From Bacteroidaceae bacterium (GTDB lineage Bacteria > Bacteroidota > Bacteroidia > Bacteroidales > Bacteroidaceae), in assembly GCA_016280855.1 (NCBI GenBank), contig JAEEHP010000200.1, positions 1-37,323 of the forward strand: 37,323 nt of DNA, read 5' to 3'. The notes under the pieces are model-generated. The model ran no database searches. It saw nothing but the letters and a program-made list of their open reading frames with translations, and was not told the origin of the DNA. Numbering within the stretch: the first letter of the stretch is position 1; each line of letters begins with the position of its first letter. Both the position numbers and the translations under genes were made by a program. Below, piece after piece: positions 8,883 to 17,718 of the stretch.

Positions 8883-9779
8883 TTATAGTGATTCTATCTC
8901 TTGAGGACTGAGGCCCGTGACTTGGGATATGATGTCTATAGCCATTCCCAGCTCTTTCATCTTGCTGGCATTCTGCAACTTTTCCTGATGTGCACCTTCG
9001 GCAAGGCCTTCGGCAAGACCTTCGGCATGACCTTTCTTGAAACCACCTTCAATAGCCACTCGCTCGTTGACGACGGCATCCCAAAACTGTTCGTAGGCAT
9101 AAAGTTGCCCATCTGTGTAGGCTGATTTTTCCAAAATCTGCAGGGCATGATTGGTGTCAGGGTTCTCCAGGAGTTCGGGAGAGACTTCTTCCGTCTGCTC
9201 GTCTATCTCTGTGAGGAAACGCAGCCACAAGACGGCCATGCGCTTCAATGCTAAAGGTTTGGGCATTCGATGGCCTTGCTCCTTGCAGGTGAAGAATTTG
9301 GGCAACTCCACAAATACAAAGCGAAGACCTTCGATAATGCGGTCTGAGTGTTCTACGTTCACTATGGCATAATCGTGGTAGAACTCATCAGGATCGGCTT
9401 CGAAACCAACATCGTTGATAAGGTTGAGTGAATAAACGGGCTGTATCAGCCTATAATCTTCACCCTTGTTCAACTGCTTCACCACAGCTTTGGCGGCATT
9501 GAGCACAACACGCTGTTTAAACTCGTCGTTCCAGTTCATCTGCATCTCCACAATGAATTGACGACCGCCCGTCTCGTAGCAACGGACATCTACGATGCTA
9601 TTCTTCTTGGATGGATTCTCCGGCACCATTTCTGGGGAAAGATACTCTATGCTTTCAATCTGCTTCCCTTCATCCAAGGGAAGCAGGGCATTGAGCAGAC
9701 TCATCACCAGATGAGGGTGCTCGCCGAAAATCTTTTTGAAGGTCACATCAGCCTTCGGATTCAAGTATTTTCCTTTCAT
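8883..9779 (-). CDS. Rpn-family (PD-(D/E)XK) nuclease / transposase-like protein
   Basis: A 298-aa protein of the Rpn recombination-promoting nuclease family (PD-(D/E)XK fold). The N-terminus 'MKGKYLNPKADVTFKKIFG' and the following 'SIVDVRCYETGGRQFIVEMQM' region (split D...ExQ nuclease motif) are typical. The C-terminal tail holds 'GLAEG' repeats and a helical end, as in many family members. The family cleaves DNA and promotes RecA-independent recombination in Escherichia coli; it is not a classical insertion-sequence transposase and no terminal repeats are visible here. The start at 9779 was chosen because a good promoter at 9809-9840 would start transcription near 9801, downstream of the longer possible start at 9839. 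It stands alone, with its own promoter. Confidence 0.85.
   Translation of the reverse strand: MKGKYLNPKADVTFKKIFGEHPHLVMSLLNALLPLDEGKQIESIEYLSPEMVPENPSKKNSIVDVRCYETGGRQFIVEMQMNWNDEFKQRVVLNAAKAVVKQLNKGEDYRLIQPVYSLNLINDVGFEADPDEFYHDYAIVNVEHSDRIIEGLRFVFVELPKFFTCKEQGHRMPKPLALKRMAVLWLRFLTEIDEQTEEVSPELLENPDTNHALQILEKSAYTDGQLYAYEQFWDAVVNERVAIEGGFKKGHAEGLAEGLAEGAHQEKLQNASKMKELGMAIDIISQVTGLSPQEIESL
8994..9029 (-). repeat. 12-nt tandem repeat x3 in the Rpn gene
   Basis: Three 12-nt units (accttcggcaag and close variants on the plus strand) encode a repeated four-residue Glu-Gly-Leu-Ala block. Gain or loss of a unit would keep the reading frame and change only the tail length. Confidence 0.8.
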
Positions 9780-9808
9780 CGTTAAACGATTTCTGTGTTT
9801 TGTTGCGG

Positions 9809-9840
9809 CAAAGATAAGCGTTATTCTATTACAGTCCAAA
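9809..9840 (-). promoter_or_regulatory. Promoter of the Rpn nuclease gene
   Basis: The -7 box TATCTTTG (9809-9816) and the -33 TTTG (9837-9840) are separated by 20 nt on the minus strand, matching the Bacteroidetes primary sigma consensus. Confidence 0.8.
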
Positions 9841-9952
9841 TAAATCAGGAAAAAAGTAGAGATATGCTAGATGTAACATAGGCTACTCAGCATCCGGATC
9901 CTTTGAAACGAATTCAGCAAACTTTATTTTCCATACTTTGTTTGCCCCTACC

Positions 9953-12553
9953 CTATTCCTTCATGAGCTTCACCGTGCGGCGACGTCCGTCGAGGGTCCA
10001 GGTGACGAGGTAGAGGGAACGGGGGAGGTTGGCGAGGGAGGTGCCGTCGCTGGCACGGAAGGTGCGGAGGAGGCGACCGTGGGAATCATAGACCTGAACC
10101 GTGAACGAGAGGGCAGAGAGATCGTCGGCGCCGAAGTGGAGACGTTGGCTGACAGGGTCATAGGCCAGGGCGTAGTCGAAGTCGGGCAAGGCGATGCCGT
10201 CGAGCTGCGGGTCGGGTTCCACCTCTACATTGCCTACGGCGTCGATGCGCCACATGCGGTTGTTGGAGACGGAATTACGCTCGTCGCTGGTGTAGCTGAG
10301 GACGGAAGTACCGTCAGCCCTGCTGCCTCCGTTGAGGTTGGCGGCGTGCTGCGAGAAACGGCTGACGAGGTTGAAGCGATCGTCGGACTGCGCCACGAAA
10401 TCCCATTGCTGCCGCACATCGAGCGAGTCGCCGGGGGCGGTGCTGAGCTGCGAGCCTGTGAGGGTGGTGGCGGTGGGATTGCCTTCGGTGGGGTCGTTGA
10501 GGGCATAGCCCGTGGCACGGTTGACGACATAAAGGAATCCGTTGGCGAGGGTATAGATGCGCCACTGCTGGCTTAGCGACTCCTCGTCGCGGGCATTGCA
10601 GACGATGGCGTCATCCTCGGCGCGAACATCGATGAAAGTTCCAGAGCCGGCATTGCTGATGGCATAGTAGAGCATCGAATCGGCAGGGAAATCAGGCACC
10701 TTAGGCTCCGGGTCGGGGTCAGGGCCGGGACCGGGACCGGGTACAGGATCATCAGGGCTCAGCTCGGCAAAGGCATCGTTGAGGAAGAGCAGATGGTCGT
10801 GGATATACTTCCGCAGGTCGCTGACGTACTCGTCGTAGGTGTTGTAGAGCACAAGCTCGCGCAGGGTTCTCTGGTTGATGTTCCATCGCTGGTAGTTGAG
10901 CTGCATGGAGGCGTCGATGAGCTGTGTGAGGCTGTCGATCTGTGCGTTGAGATAAGCTTCGATGCCGCCATCCACAGCCTCGTGGAAGCGACGGTTGATG
11001 AGTCGCGCAAACCACGGGTCGTCCCACATCTTGTTGACCCATTTGGGCATGTCGCCATAGCCGATATCCTTCATCAGCTGGCGTGTGGTGTTGTTCTGCC
11101 CGCCACGCTCGCGGTTGTCATTGTTGTAGGCGATGTCATAGTCCCATAGCGGTCCCCAGAAGAGGTGGTCGTCCTGTGCTTCTTTATAGAAATAGGTACT
11201 GTAGAGGCCATCGACGTTACCGCTCATCTCGGTGCAGAGGTACCAGTTGGCGAGCGACAGGGAATCGACGTAGGGACGGTAGCCATTGTCCTTGTCAGCG
11301 AACTGCTCGGAGAAGAGGCGTTGCTCAAACTGACGGATGAAATTCCTGGCGTAGTCGAACTGCTTGCGGTCGAGCTCATCGACGTCGGGGTAATGGATGC
11401 GTATGGGCAGGCCGCGGTCGGAGTAGAAGCCATCGGTGCCGTTGCTGAAGTCGCCTGAGTTGTCGTTCTCGAAGAGATAGCCACCTGTGATGTCGCTGGT
11501 CTCGGAGAGCGGATAGTCCTGCTCGGTGATGTTCACGCGATGGGGACGTACATCCACCTGATCGGAGATCTGATAGGTGCCATCGTAGCGGTCGTTGAAC
11601 GTGAGATCGACAAACTTAGCCGCAGGGTTGAACTTGAGTCCCATGAACTCACCCATTTGTGACGTTACGGCGTTGCGGATGAGCGTCTTGTCGCCGTGGT
11701 TGGCGAGGAGCGTCCACTTCTTGGCCTTGGCGAAGCCTTTGCCCAAGAGCTTTTCCTTCTCGTAGAACTTCAGCTTGTAGGGTTTCTTGGCCAGTCCCCA
11801 GGTGGCGTTGCCTCGTCCACGTATCGACAGCGAGTCGAAGAAGGCGACGCTGTCGTTCTCGTAAACACACCACATGCGCGCATAGACATAATTGGTCTTG
11901 CTGTTGATGTTCCTGCCGTTGAAGGTGTTGATATACACGTGTGGGAGGTTGGTGAGTCGGCTGACCTCCTTGTCGGAAGGATCGCCGGGATCGGGCGCAT
12001 CGGCAATTTTCTCCAGTCGCCAGGTGAACATCGGCGTGAGCGAGTAGTCGGCACAGGGCAAGTCCTCGCCCGTGTTCTCCACGCTCCAGAAGGCATTGGC
12101 GCCCCACGAGGAGTTGGTGGCATTGGTGCATCGCACGGCGTAGGTGTCGCCTTGCTTGTACCACACCTGTCCCTCGTAGTCGTCGCGGGCAAGGCTGGCG
12201 TTAGTGCGGATATGCCCTTCATGTACCATGAATTCCGTCTGACCGTTCCAACAGTCGGGGTTGGTGAAGTACTGGTCGAACTGCCATCCCGGCGAGCGGT
12301 AGAGCCCCCCGCCTTCAGTCCTGTGGAACACGAAGCGTCCCGCAGCAGCGACGTCATCGCTCAACCATCCACCATCGGTGAGGTAGAAACGCTTGGAACC
12401 TTCGGCTGTGCCGTTGTTCAGCGTATAAATGTTATAGGTAGCTTCGGCCTGAATAGCAGCATTAGCCGCCTCATACTGGGCATCGGTAACGTTCTGTGCG
12501 ACAACGGTTGCCGTCATGCACAAGAGCAAAAGAATATGTATCAGCTTTCTCAC
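9953..12553 (-). CDS. Secreted CotH-kinase / ricin-type lectin protein with T9SS tail
   Basis: An 866-aa exported protein. The signal peptide (1-19) is followed by an unassigned N-terminal region that has ricin-like features. A CotH domain spans about 195-560: 'SIRGRGNATWG', 'KKPYKLKF', 'DQVDVRPHRVNI' and the metal-binding 'LWDYDIAYNND' near residue 470. CotH proteins are atypical secreted protein kinases related to Fam20C; many bacterial homologues are uncharacterised. A Pro/Gly/Asp linker (about 603-622) leads to a ricin-type beta-trefoil (about 630-755, 'QQWRIYTLANGFLYVVN'), then a T9SS sorting domain ('VQVYDSHGRLLRTF...'). The start codon is GTG at 12553, since no in-frame ATG lies upstream and the signal peptide begins there. 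It is the last of four exported proteins on this strand, 60 bp after a nucleotidase gene; that gap is filled by a heptamer array. Confidence 0.9.
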   Translation of the reverse strand: MRKLIHILLLLCMTATVVAQNVTDAQYEAANAAIQAEATYNIYTLNNGTAEGSKRFYLTDGGWLSDDVAAAGRFVFHRTEGGGLYRSPGWQFDQYFTNPDCWNGQTEFMVHEGHIRTNASLARDDYEGQVWYKQGDTYAVRCTNATNSSWGANAFWSVENTGEDLPCADYSLTPMFTWRLEKIADAPDPGDPSDKEVSRLTNLPHVYINTFNGRNINSKTNYVYARMWCVYENDSVAFFDSLSIRGRGNATWGLAKKPYKLKFYEKEKLLGKGFAKAKKWTLLANHGDKTLIRNAVTSQMGEFMGLKFNPAAKFVDLTFNDRYDGTYQISDQVDVRPHRVNITEQDYPLSETSDITGGYLFENDNSGDFSNGTDGFYSDRGLPIRIHYPDVDELDRKQFDYARNFIRQFEQRLFSEQFADKDNGYRPYVDSLSLANWYLCTEMSGNVDGLYSTYFYKEAQDDHLFWGPLWDYDIAYNNDNRERGGQNNTTRQLMKDIGYGDMPKWVNKMWDDPWFARLINRRFHEAVDGGIEAYLNAQIDSLTQLIDASMQLNYQRWNINQRTLRELVLYNTYDEYVSDLRKYIHDHLLFLNDAFAELSPDDPVPGPGPGPDPDPEPKVPDFPADSMLYYAISNAGSGTFIDVRAEDDAIVCNARDEESLSQQWRIYTLANGFLYVVNRATGYALNDPTEGNPTATTLTGSQLSTAPGDSLDVRQQWDFVAQSDDRFNLVSRFSQHAANLNGGSRADGTSVLSYTSDERNSVSNNRMWRIDAVGNVEVEPDPQLDGIALPDFDYALAYDPVSQRLHFGADDLSALSFTVQVYDSHGRLLRTFRASDGTSLANLPRSLYLVTWTLDGRRRTVKLMKE

Positions 12554-12558
12554 GTCAG

Positions 12559-12628
12559 TTATCTTTAATCTCTAATCTTTAATCTCTAATCTCTAATCTT
12601 TAATCTCTAATCTCTACTCTCTACTCTT
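12559..12628 (+). repeat. Heptamer array (TAATCTC/TAATCTT), ten units
   Basis: Ten consecutive 7-nt units read TTATCTT, then alternating TAATCTC and TAATCTT, ending TACTCTC and TACTCTT. The array starts 5 nt upstream of the CotH gene and runs into the 3' end of the 5'-nucleotidase gene, where it supplies the last codons and stop. It belongs to a group of period-7 arrays found across this window. Confidence 0.95.
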
Positions 12629-14371
12629 CTGAAAGAGAATGGCGCGGTCGCGAGCGATGGCAGCGGGCGCCCAAGCATCGGGCGTGAAGCGCCAGTTCGT
12701 GCGAGCCCGTGGTAGCACATGCCCTTTCTCACGAATCATCTCGATGAGATGATAGCGTAGGTCGTGTTCTGTGGAGGCTACGACGCGTGAAGGCAGTTGG
12801 GCAAGCGGAATGCCGGCACCGCGTGTCAATAATTCGCCGCCGCCGTTGCCGCGATAGGAGTTCACGGCCACGAGGTAGTCCTTGTCGAGGTCGAAGGGCG
12901 TGCCGTCCTCCATCGAGAGGATGCTCACCTTCTCGCCGTCGGGCTTCGAGGCATCGACGGTGTAGTTGATGCCAGCCGCCGAGTCGAAGTTGAAAGCCAT
13001 GTTCTTCAGTCCGAGGCGCTTGCCACCGTCGAGCACATAATCCATGAGCATGATATGGTCGTCGGGTGAGGTCATCGTGTTGCACCACAGATCGTAGCTC
13101 ATCTCGAGGAAATCGCGTATCTCACGCCCTGTCAGACGCATCGTGTAGAGCAGGTTCTCATATTTGTAAAGCGCAAACATATCCGAGACGTGGCTCATGC
13201 CCTGCGCTATCGTGGCATCGAAGGAGAGGGGCGCAGCAAAGGAGATCTGTGCACCCTGGCTCAACTCAAGCTGCAGGTCGTGGATGAGGTCGATGAATGC
13301 CGAAGGACCGAAGAAAGCGTCACGTTCATGAACGGGAGCATCGAACACGCCGACCTCCTCCTGCATATACGCCTCCACGATGGGCTCCACAGGCGATCTC
13401 CAGTCGCCGACGATCTCTATCGGACGGTGGTCCTTGCCCTTGCTCATCTCCTCGATCATCTCCTTGAGACCGAGGATGCGGCCTTCAATCTTCTTTTTCA
13501 CGACATGTCCGAGCCAGTTCTTCGTCACCTTGATATCGACCTGACAGATGCAGGCACCCGTGCTCGTAGGTCCCATGGCGAGTATGCTGTCGCCATCGGG
13601 CGTCCGCACGTATTCCATATTTCGGCGATGGTCGTGGCCGTAGAGGATGAGGTCGAACCCCGGCACCTGCTGTGCCACCAGCCGCGATTCGTTCTCGCAA
13701 TAGCTGTCGGTCTGTATGCCTGCACGCTCATCGATGCCCGAGTGGAAGAGCCCGACGATGAAGTCCGGCTTCTCGCGCTGCTGTATGATCGGCACCCAGT
13801 GCCTGGCCGTTGTCACCATATCGTCGAAGTGCAAGCCTTTCCACAGGTTCCTCGGCACCCAGTTGGGGATGGCAGGTGTGATCATGCCGAGGATGGCTAT
13901 GCGCACACCGCGGCGTTCGATGATCTCGTAGGGTTTGAGATAAGGCTCACCTGTGCTGTCGTCGATGATATTAGCCCCCAAGACGGGGAAGTTGCACTGG
14001 CTGATCCAACGGTCGAACACCTTGCGCCCGGCCTCGATGTCGTGGTTGCCGATGGTGGCCACATCATAGCCCACTCCGTTCATCGCCACCGCCACCATGT
14101 GGGCACTTGTCGTGTCGATGAAGTTGTAGTAGTAGGCGATAGGATGCCCTTGCAGCACGTCGCCGCCATCGGTGACGATGACACGATCCTCGTCCAGCAA
14201 GCGGTGGCGGTTGTAGAGGACATAGGACTCGATGTGCTCCAACGAATCCAGCACATGGCCGTGCACGTCACTCGTATGAATGAAGCGCAGATGAATAGGG
14301 TTTTGGGGTTCTGTTGTGCAAGCCATAAACGCCAAAGCTGTTACGAGAAGGCCGAGTGCGAATCGTTTCAT
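12614..14371 (-). CDS. 5'-nucleotidase / UshA-type metallophosphatase lipoprotein
   Basis: A 585-aa exported phosphatase of the UshA/5'-nucleotidase family. It has a calcineurin-like N-terminal domain and a 5'-nucleotidase C-terminal domain. Metal-binding motifs are visible: 'HTSDVHGH' (near residue 32), 'GNHDIEAG' (near 105), 'LFHSGIDE' and 'GHDHRRN'. The C-terminal half holds the substrate-binding stretch 'VAVNSYRGNGGG'. Family members split nucleotides or UDP-sugars outside the cytoplasm, releasing nucleoside and phosphate. The signal peptide ends at a Cys ('AFMACTTEP'), which suggests a lipoprotein, though the lipobox is not ideal. The start at 14371 lies 5 nt after the stop of the upstream gene, whereas a longer start would overlap it, so the shorter form is preferred. 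The last residues are encoded by the heptamer array. Confidence 0.9.
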   Translation of the reverse strand: MKRFALGLLVTALAFMACTTEPQNPIHLRFIHTSDVHGHVLDSLEHIESYVLYNRHRLLDEDRVIVTDGGDVLQGHPIAYYYNFIDTTSAHMVAVAMNGVGYDVATIGNHDIEAGRKVFDRWISQCNFPVLGANIIDDSTGEPYLKPYEIIERRGVRIAILGMITPAIPNWVPRNLWKGLHFDDMVTTARHWVPIIQQREKPDFIVGLFHSGIDERAGIQTDSYCENESRLVAQQVPGFDLILYGHDHRRNMEYVRTPDGDSILAMGPTSTGACICQVDIKVTKNWLGHVVKKKIEGRILGLKEMIEEMSKGKDHRPIEIVGDWRSPVEPIVEAYMQEEVGVFDAPVHERDAFFGPSAFIDLIHDLQLELSQGAQISFAAPLSFDATIAQGMSHVSDMFALYKYENLLYTMRLTGREIRDFLEMSYDLWCNTMTSPDDHIMLMDYVLDGGKRLGLKNMAFNFDSAAGINYTVDASKPDGEKVSILSMEDGTPFDLDKDYLVAVNSYRGNGGGELLTRGAGIPLAQLPSRVVASTEHDLRYHLIEMIREKGHVLPRARTNWRFTPDAWAPAAIARDRAILFQKSRE

Positions 14372-14376
14372 TCTGA

Positions 14377-15948
14377 TTATCCGGGTTGAATATTCTCGAA
14401 AGTGACTTGATAAGGCCACTGTTCGTCGTTGCTCTCATCGTCATCCCAGGGGTGACGCCAGTAGCGCGTGGGAGCCCCCATGACGACGAAGTAAACCTTC
14501 TTCACGCCTTGCGGAACGGTCATAGTGACCGATGCCTCGGGCGCCTGATAGGTCGCTTTCTGCACTTCGCCATAGACGCGCTCGCCGTTGGTCTTCAGCG
14601 CCACGAAGCCAAAGCGCCAGCCGCCGCTCAACTTGTTGATGATGCGGTAGCCTGCTTCGCCGATGATGCCCTTGAAGTCGGCTTTTATCTCCTGTCCGGC
14701 ACGGGCTCCCGTCATATTCACGACGTTATAGCCGAAGTTCTGGGGACAACGGTCGGCTGTCACCTGCCACGTGCTGGTCGTTCCCGAGACCTTGGTCAGC
14801 GGCATGGGGAAAGGATTGTTGTTGACCTTAGCAGCAGCACGCGTTCTAACAGCATCGATGTCGATGGTGGCCATGTGCAAACAGCCCTCGAACTGCTCTT
14901 CGACGAACTCGTCGTAGCTCAATCCGCAGATGCGCATATATGCTTCGATGGGATCTTCGGGTCGCACGCTCTCGCGCCACAGACGGCCGATGAAGTTGGC
15001 GCCGTGCTTCTGACACCACCAATCCTGGAAGAAGCAGTTGTCGTAGCGCATCTCCTCGTGCATGAAATTAAGGTGTAGCTTTCTCAAATAAGCCTCGAAA
15101 TACTCGCCATCGGTGAACTGACGCTCGGGAAACACCTTGTACATCTGCCAGTCGGCGCAGCTCTCCCACCAGCCGTTGCCGCCCGAAGCGTTGGTGCCGT
15201 AGCCGTAGTCGAAGCCATGGTCCCAAGCCACGTCGGCATGAACAAGATACTGGAAAGTGTGGCCCACCTCGTGGGCAACGGTACCGCCGCCACGCGAGAC
15301 AGCAGCCCACGGATTGAAGTGTCCGATGCCCGTCTTGCCGCCACTGGCGCCGTCGGTGCCGGAAGCATCAGCACGCCAATCTGACTGATAAGGGATATAG
15401 AGTTGGATCTTGTACTTATCGGTGGTGGACTGTCCCGGCACCATAAAGCCCAGCTCGACATACTTATCCCAGCAACGCTCGCAAATGTTGGCCACGGTGT
15501 TGGCATTGGCGATATTTCCATCGCCTGGATACTGTATCTTCTTCGGGTCGTTGCCATAGCGCACATCCCAGAAGATGGCATAGTGCTCCGATTCTACGCT
15601 ATGTGAAAAGTTATAACCTTCCGTAGCCTTATCATTCAGATAGTTTGTGCCGGAATAGGTATTCGGTTTCAGGAGATAGCGACCGGGATCGGTGAACATG
15701 ATGTCGGCAGCATCGGTAGGCAGGAGCGACGAATAGTTCTTGGTCGTGTAGCCTAAGGAGGTGGTGGCATCATAGAGTTTCATGTTGTTGGACTTGAACT
15801 CAATGGAATCAACGTTGTCGAGACTGATCTCTGCATTGGCCTTGAAACGGTCGTCGTAGCGGATCCACATCTTGTCCTGAGCATGAGCAGCTAATGAAGC
15901 AAGAGCAAGTACTGCAGTAAGCGAAGCGGTAGTAAATAGTTTCTTCAT
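14377..15948 (-). CDS. Secreted HExxH metallopeptidase-like protein (DUF6055-like)
   Basis: A 523-aa exported protein. The signal peptide is about 1-24. The N-terminus holds the 'AEISLDNVDSIEF' signature that many Bacteroidales exported proteins share. The zinc motif 'HEVGHTFQYLVH' (near residue 226) is characteristic of gluzincin-like peptidases, with 'GWWESCADWQMYK' shortly after as a likely third-ligand region. The layout resembles the DUF6055 family, assigned here from memory. A beta-rich C-terminal domain follows (about 400-523); no T9SS tail is visible. ATG at 15948 is chosen over an in-frame TTG two codons upstream. It lies 23 nt after the preceding gene and 5 nt before the nucleotidase, so cotranscription is likely. 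The substrate is unknown. Confidence 0.85.
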   Translation of the reverse strand: MKKLFTTASLTAVLALASLAAHAQDKMWIRYDDRFKANAEISLDNVDSIEFKSNNMKLYDATTSLGYTTKNYSSLLPTDAADIMFTDPGRYLLKPNTYSGTNYLNDKATEGYNFSHSVESEHYAIFWDVRYGNDPKKIQYPGDGNIANANTVANICERCWDKYVELGFMVPGQSTTDKYKIQLYIPYQSDWRADASGTDGASGGKTGIGHFNPWAAVSRGGGTVAHEVGHTFQYLVHADVAWDHGFDYGYGTNASGGNGWWESCADWQMYKVFPERQFTDGEYFEAYLRKLHLNFMHEEMRYDNCFFQDWWCQKHGANFIGRLWRESVRPEDPIEAYMRICGLSYDEFVEEQFEGCLHMATIDIDAVRTRAAAKVNNNPFPMPLTKVSGTTSTWQVTADRCPQNFGYNVVNMTGARAGQEIKADFKGIIGEAGYRIINKLSGGWRFGFVALKTNGERVYGEVQKATYQAPEASVTMTVPQGVKKVYFVVMGAPTRYWRHPWDDDESNDEQWPYQVTFENIQPG

Positions 15949-15971
15949 AGTCAAAAATACTCCTACATTAT

Positions 15972-17057
15972 TTACTTAATAACCACTTTTTTACCACCAA
16001 TCACATAAACGCCTGCTTTAAGCGAGCCGCGCATAGAAGCGGAACCAACGCGTCGGCCTCCGAGATCATACACGGCGTCATCCTTGGCAGCGTCTTCCTG
16101 CAGGGCTATGACGGCATCGGGGAACTCCGAGATATCCTCGTTGACGCCATCGACATAGAAGCGCAACTGCTCCTGCTTGGGGTCGCTCATATCCTGCACC
16201 CACGAGCTGAAAGCCTTCACCTCGGCAGCCTCCTGGTTCTTCACCATGAGTGCCTCGTCTGAGAGCATGTAGGTGCCGGCATCTATACGCTTGTTGGTGA
16301 TGCGGGAATCTACGACGGCGCTGTCGTCGAGTTTGAAGAAAGAGCCTCGGAAATATACGGTCACGGACTCATCGGCTGAGTAGATGGGCTGGACACGCGG
16401 AGCCTTCACGTTAGTCGTGCTCACGTTAGGAATGTAATAGATCGGTCCTTCGATGCGCTGTCCCGTAACGAAAGCGCTCGTCCACGAATCAGCCGCAAGG
16501 TCTGCCTCACGCGTAGGGCGTATGAGATAATGGTATCCTGCCTTGATGACAACTTCGGAGGGCGTGAGCTCCTGCGTCTCGAACTCCACCACGGCGACGT
16601 CGTTCTCGCGTATGCCTCGTGGCACGGCAATCTCAGTGCCCTCGCCGAAGGCATAGACCACCTGTTCACCGGTCAGGTTGACGGGTAGCGTCAGGGAGTT
16701 CCACTTGCCCACGGTGAGCGAACGGCGAAGCGCCATCAGGCCGTGGTCCACGGATTTGTTCTTGTCGTAGGTCGTGCTGTCCTCATTGAGAAGGAAACGC
16801 GGCAGGGCATGAAGGCGCAACGACTGGATGTCGGTCAACGTAAATACGTCATCGAAGATACGTACCTGACCGCCCTCGAAATGCACAACCGGAGAATCCT
16901 CGCTGGAGACCAGGTAATAATACGTAGTGTTCTGTTTCGTTTTTACGACTAAGTCTTTGGCATTTAGCATGACAGACTGTCGTCCTGCTCTGTGTTGGCT
17001 CCAAGTTGGAGCTGCAACCACGAGGGCAGCTACGAGAAGAATTGTTTTCAGTTTCAT
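15972..17057 (-). CDS. T9SS-tailed secreted protein of unknown function
   Basis: A 361-aa exported protein with a signal peptide (about 1-20, ending 'TWSQ'). It has a short N-terminal region mentioning 'DDVFTLTDIQSLRL', and a beta-rich centre. The C-terminus 'GVYVIGGKKVVIK' is the same type of tail as in the BspA-like gene at the left edge. No catalytic motif was recognised. It is first in the run of four exported proteins on this strand and has a Bacteroidetes -7 box at 17091-17098. Confidence 0.8.
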   Translation of the reverse strand: MKLKTILLVAALVVAAPTWSQHRAGRQSVMLNAKDLVVKTKQNTTYYYLVSSEDSPVVHFEGGQVRIFDDVFTLTDIQSLRLHALPRFLLNEDSTTYDKNKSVDHGLMALRRSLTVGKWNSLTLPVNLTGEQVVYAFGEGTEIAVPRGIRENDVAVVEFETQELTPSEVVIKAGYHYLIRPTREADLAADSWTSAFVTGQRIEGPIYYIPNVSTTNVKAPRVQPIYSADESVTVYFRGSFFKLDDSAVVDSRITNKRIDAGTYMLSDEALMVKNQEAAEVKAFSSWVQDMSDPKQEQLRFYVDGVNEDISEFPDAVIALQEDAAKDDAVYDLGGRRVGSASMRGSLKAGVYVIGGKKVVIK

Positions 17058-17090
17058 ACGTGTTAGTTTGATTTAGTTGGTTTATGGGCG

Positions 17091-17098
17091 CAAAGGTA
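17091..17098 (-). promoter_or_regulatory. -7 box for the four-gene secreted run
   Basis: TACCTTTG on the minus strand, 34 nt upstream of the start codon at 17057. The -33 region is weak, and instead overlaps heptamer-like units at 17103-17123. Confidence 0.65.
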
Positions 17099-17102
17099 GT
17101 AA

Positions 17103-17123
17103 AAAGTTTACGGTTAAAGGTTA
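17103..17123 (-). repeat. Short heptamer run (TAACCTT family), three units
   Basis: On the minus strand TAACCTT, TAACCGT and AAACTTT follow each other. The run lies directly upstream of the -7 box of the secreted run. It matches the TAAACnT-like family seen at 17229 and elsewhere, but is short. Confidence 0.45.
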
Positions 17124-17203
17124 TTAGGTACGAGTTTTTGCTCTTTTCGTGTATTTTTTCCACTTTTCGCTCCTTCGTCATTCACTTTTCTCGAAAAAAT
17201 GAC

Positions 17204-17211
17204 TACCTTTG
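17204..17211 (+). promoter_or_regulatory. -7 box for DUF4494 / yggS
   Basis: TACCTTTG, 64 nt upstream of the DUF4494 start. It is divergent from the box at 17091-17098. Confidence 0.7.
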
Positions 17212-17228
17212 CACTCAATATGAATCAA

Positions 17229-17263
17229 TAAACTTTAAACTGTAAACATTAAACATTAAACAC
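17229..17263 (+). repeat. Heptamer array (TAAACnT), five units
   Basis: Units TAAACTT, TAAACTG, TAAACAT, TAAACAT and TAAACAC. The array fills the predicted 5' untranslated region of the DUF4494 gene, ending 12 nt before its ATG. Confidence 0.9.
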
Positions 17264-17274
17264 CTGTAAAAACG

Positions 17275-17718
17275 ATGAACAGCGAATGGTTTGAATGTAA
17301 AGTCCGGTTCGAAAAGACGATGGAGACCGGCCTTCTGAAGAAAGTGACTGAAACGTACATGGTTGACGCGTTGAGCTTCACGGAAGCTGAACGCCGTTTC
17401 ATCGAAGAGATGACGCCCTACATCAGCGGTGAGTTCACCGTAACCGACATCAAGCGTGCCCGTCTGGCCGAAATCGTCGAAGCCGAGGACGCTGCCGCCG
17501 ACCGCTGGTACAAAGCCAAGGTGGCCTTCATCACCCTCGACGAAAAGACCGGCGCCGAGAAGCGTACTAGCCAGAACGTACTCGTGCAGGCCACCGATTT
17601 CCGCGACGCCCTCAAGAACCTCGACAAGTCCATGAAAGGCACGCTCGGCGACTGGGTGATTGTCACGATAACTGAAACCACGATCATGGACGTGTTCCAT
17701 TATAAAAAGGAAGAATGA
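17275..17718 (+). CDS. DUF4494 domain protein
   Basis: A 147-aa cytoplasmic protein matching the Bacteroidetes DUF4494 family: 'EWFECKVRFEKTMETG', 'VDALSFTEAE', 'ISGEFTVTDIKRA', 'RWYKAKVAFITLDEK' and the end 'ETTIMDVFHY'. It has no signal peptide or membrane segment. The role is unknown. Its stop overlaps the ATG of the next gene by 4 nt (ATGA), so the two are translationally coupled, a pairing that hints at a link to amino-acid or vitamin B6 metabolism but does not prove it. Confidence 0.9.
   Translation: MNSEWFECKVRFEKTMETGLLKKVTETYMVDALSFTEAERRFIEEMTPYISGEFTVTDIKRARLAEIVEAEDAAADRWYKAKVAFITLDEKTGAEKRTSQNVLVQATDFRDALKNLDKSMKGTLGDWVIVTITETTIMDVFHYKKEE

Noticed and set aside
8883..9779. Rpn-family gene as part of an insertion sequence
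   Set aside because: No terminal inverted repeats or target duplications were seen, and it has a regular promoter.
9953..12553. Spore-coat function for the CotH protein
   Set aside because: Bacteroidales do not form spores; the CotH fold is a wider secreted kinase family.
12559..12628. CRISPR array
   Set aside because: Units are 7 nt with no spacers; no cas genes are present.
13190..14389. 399-codon plus-strand open frame opposite the nucleotidase gene
   Set aside because: It mirrors a gene with clear motifs on the other strand and has no recognisable domain; G/C-rich third positions explain the open frame.
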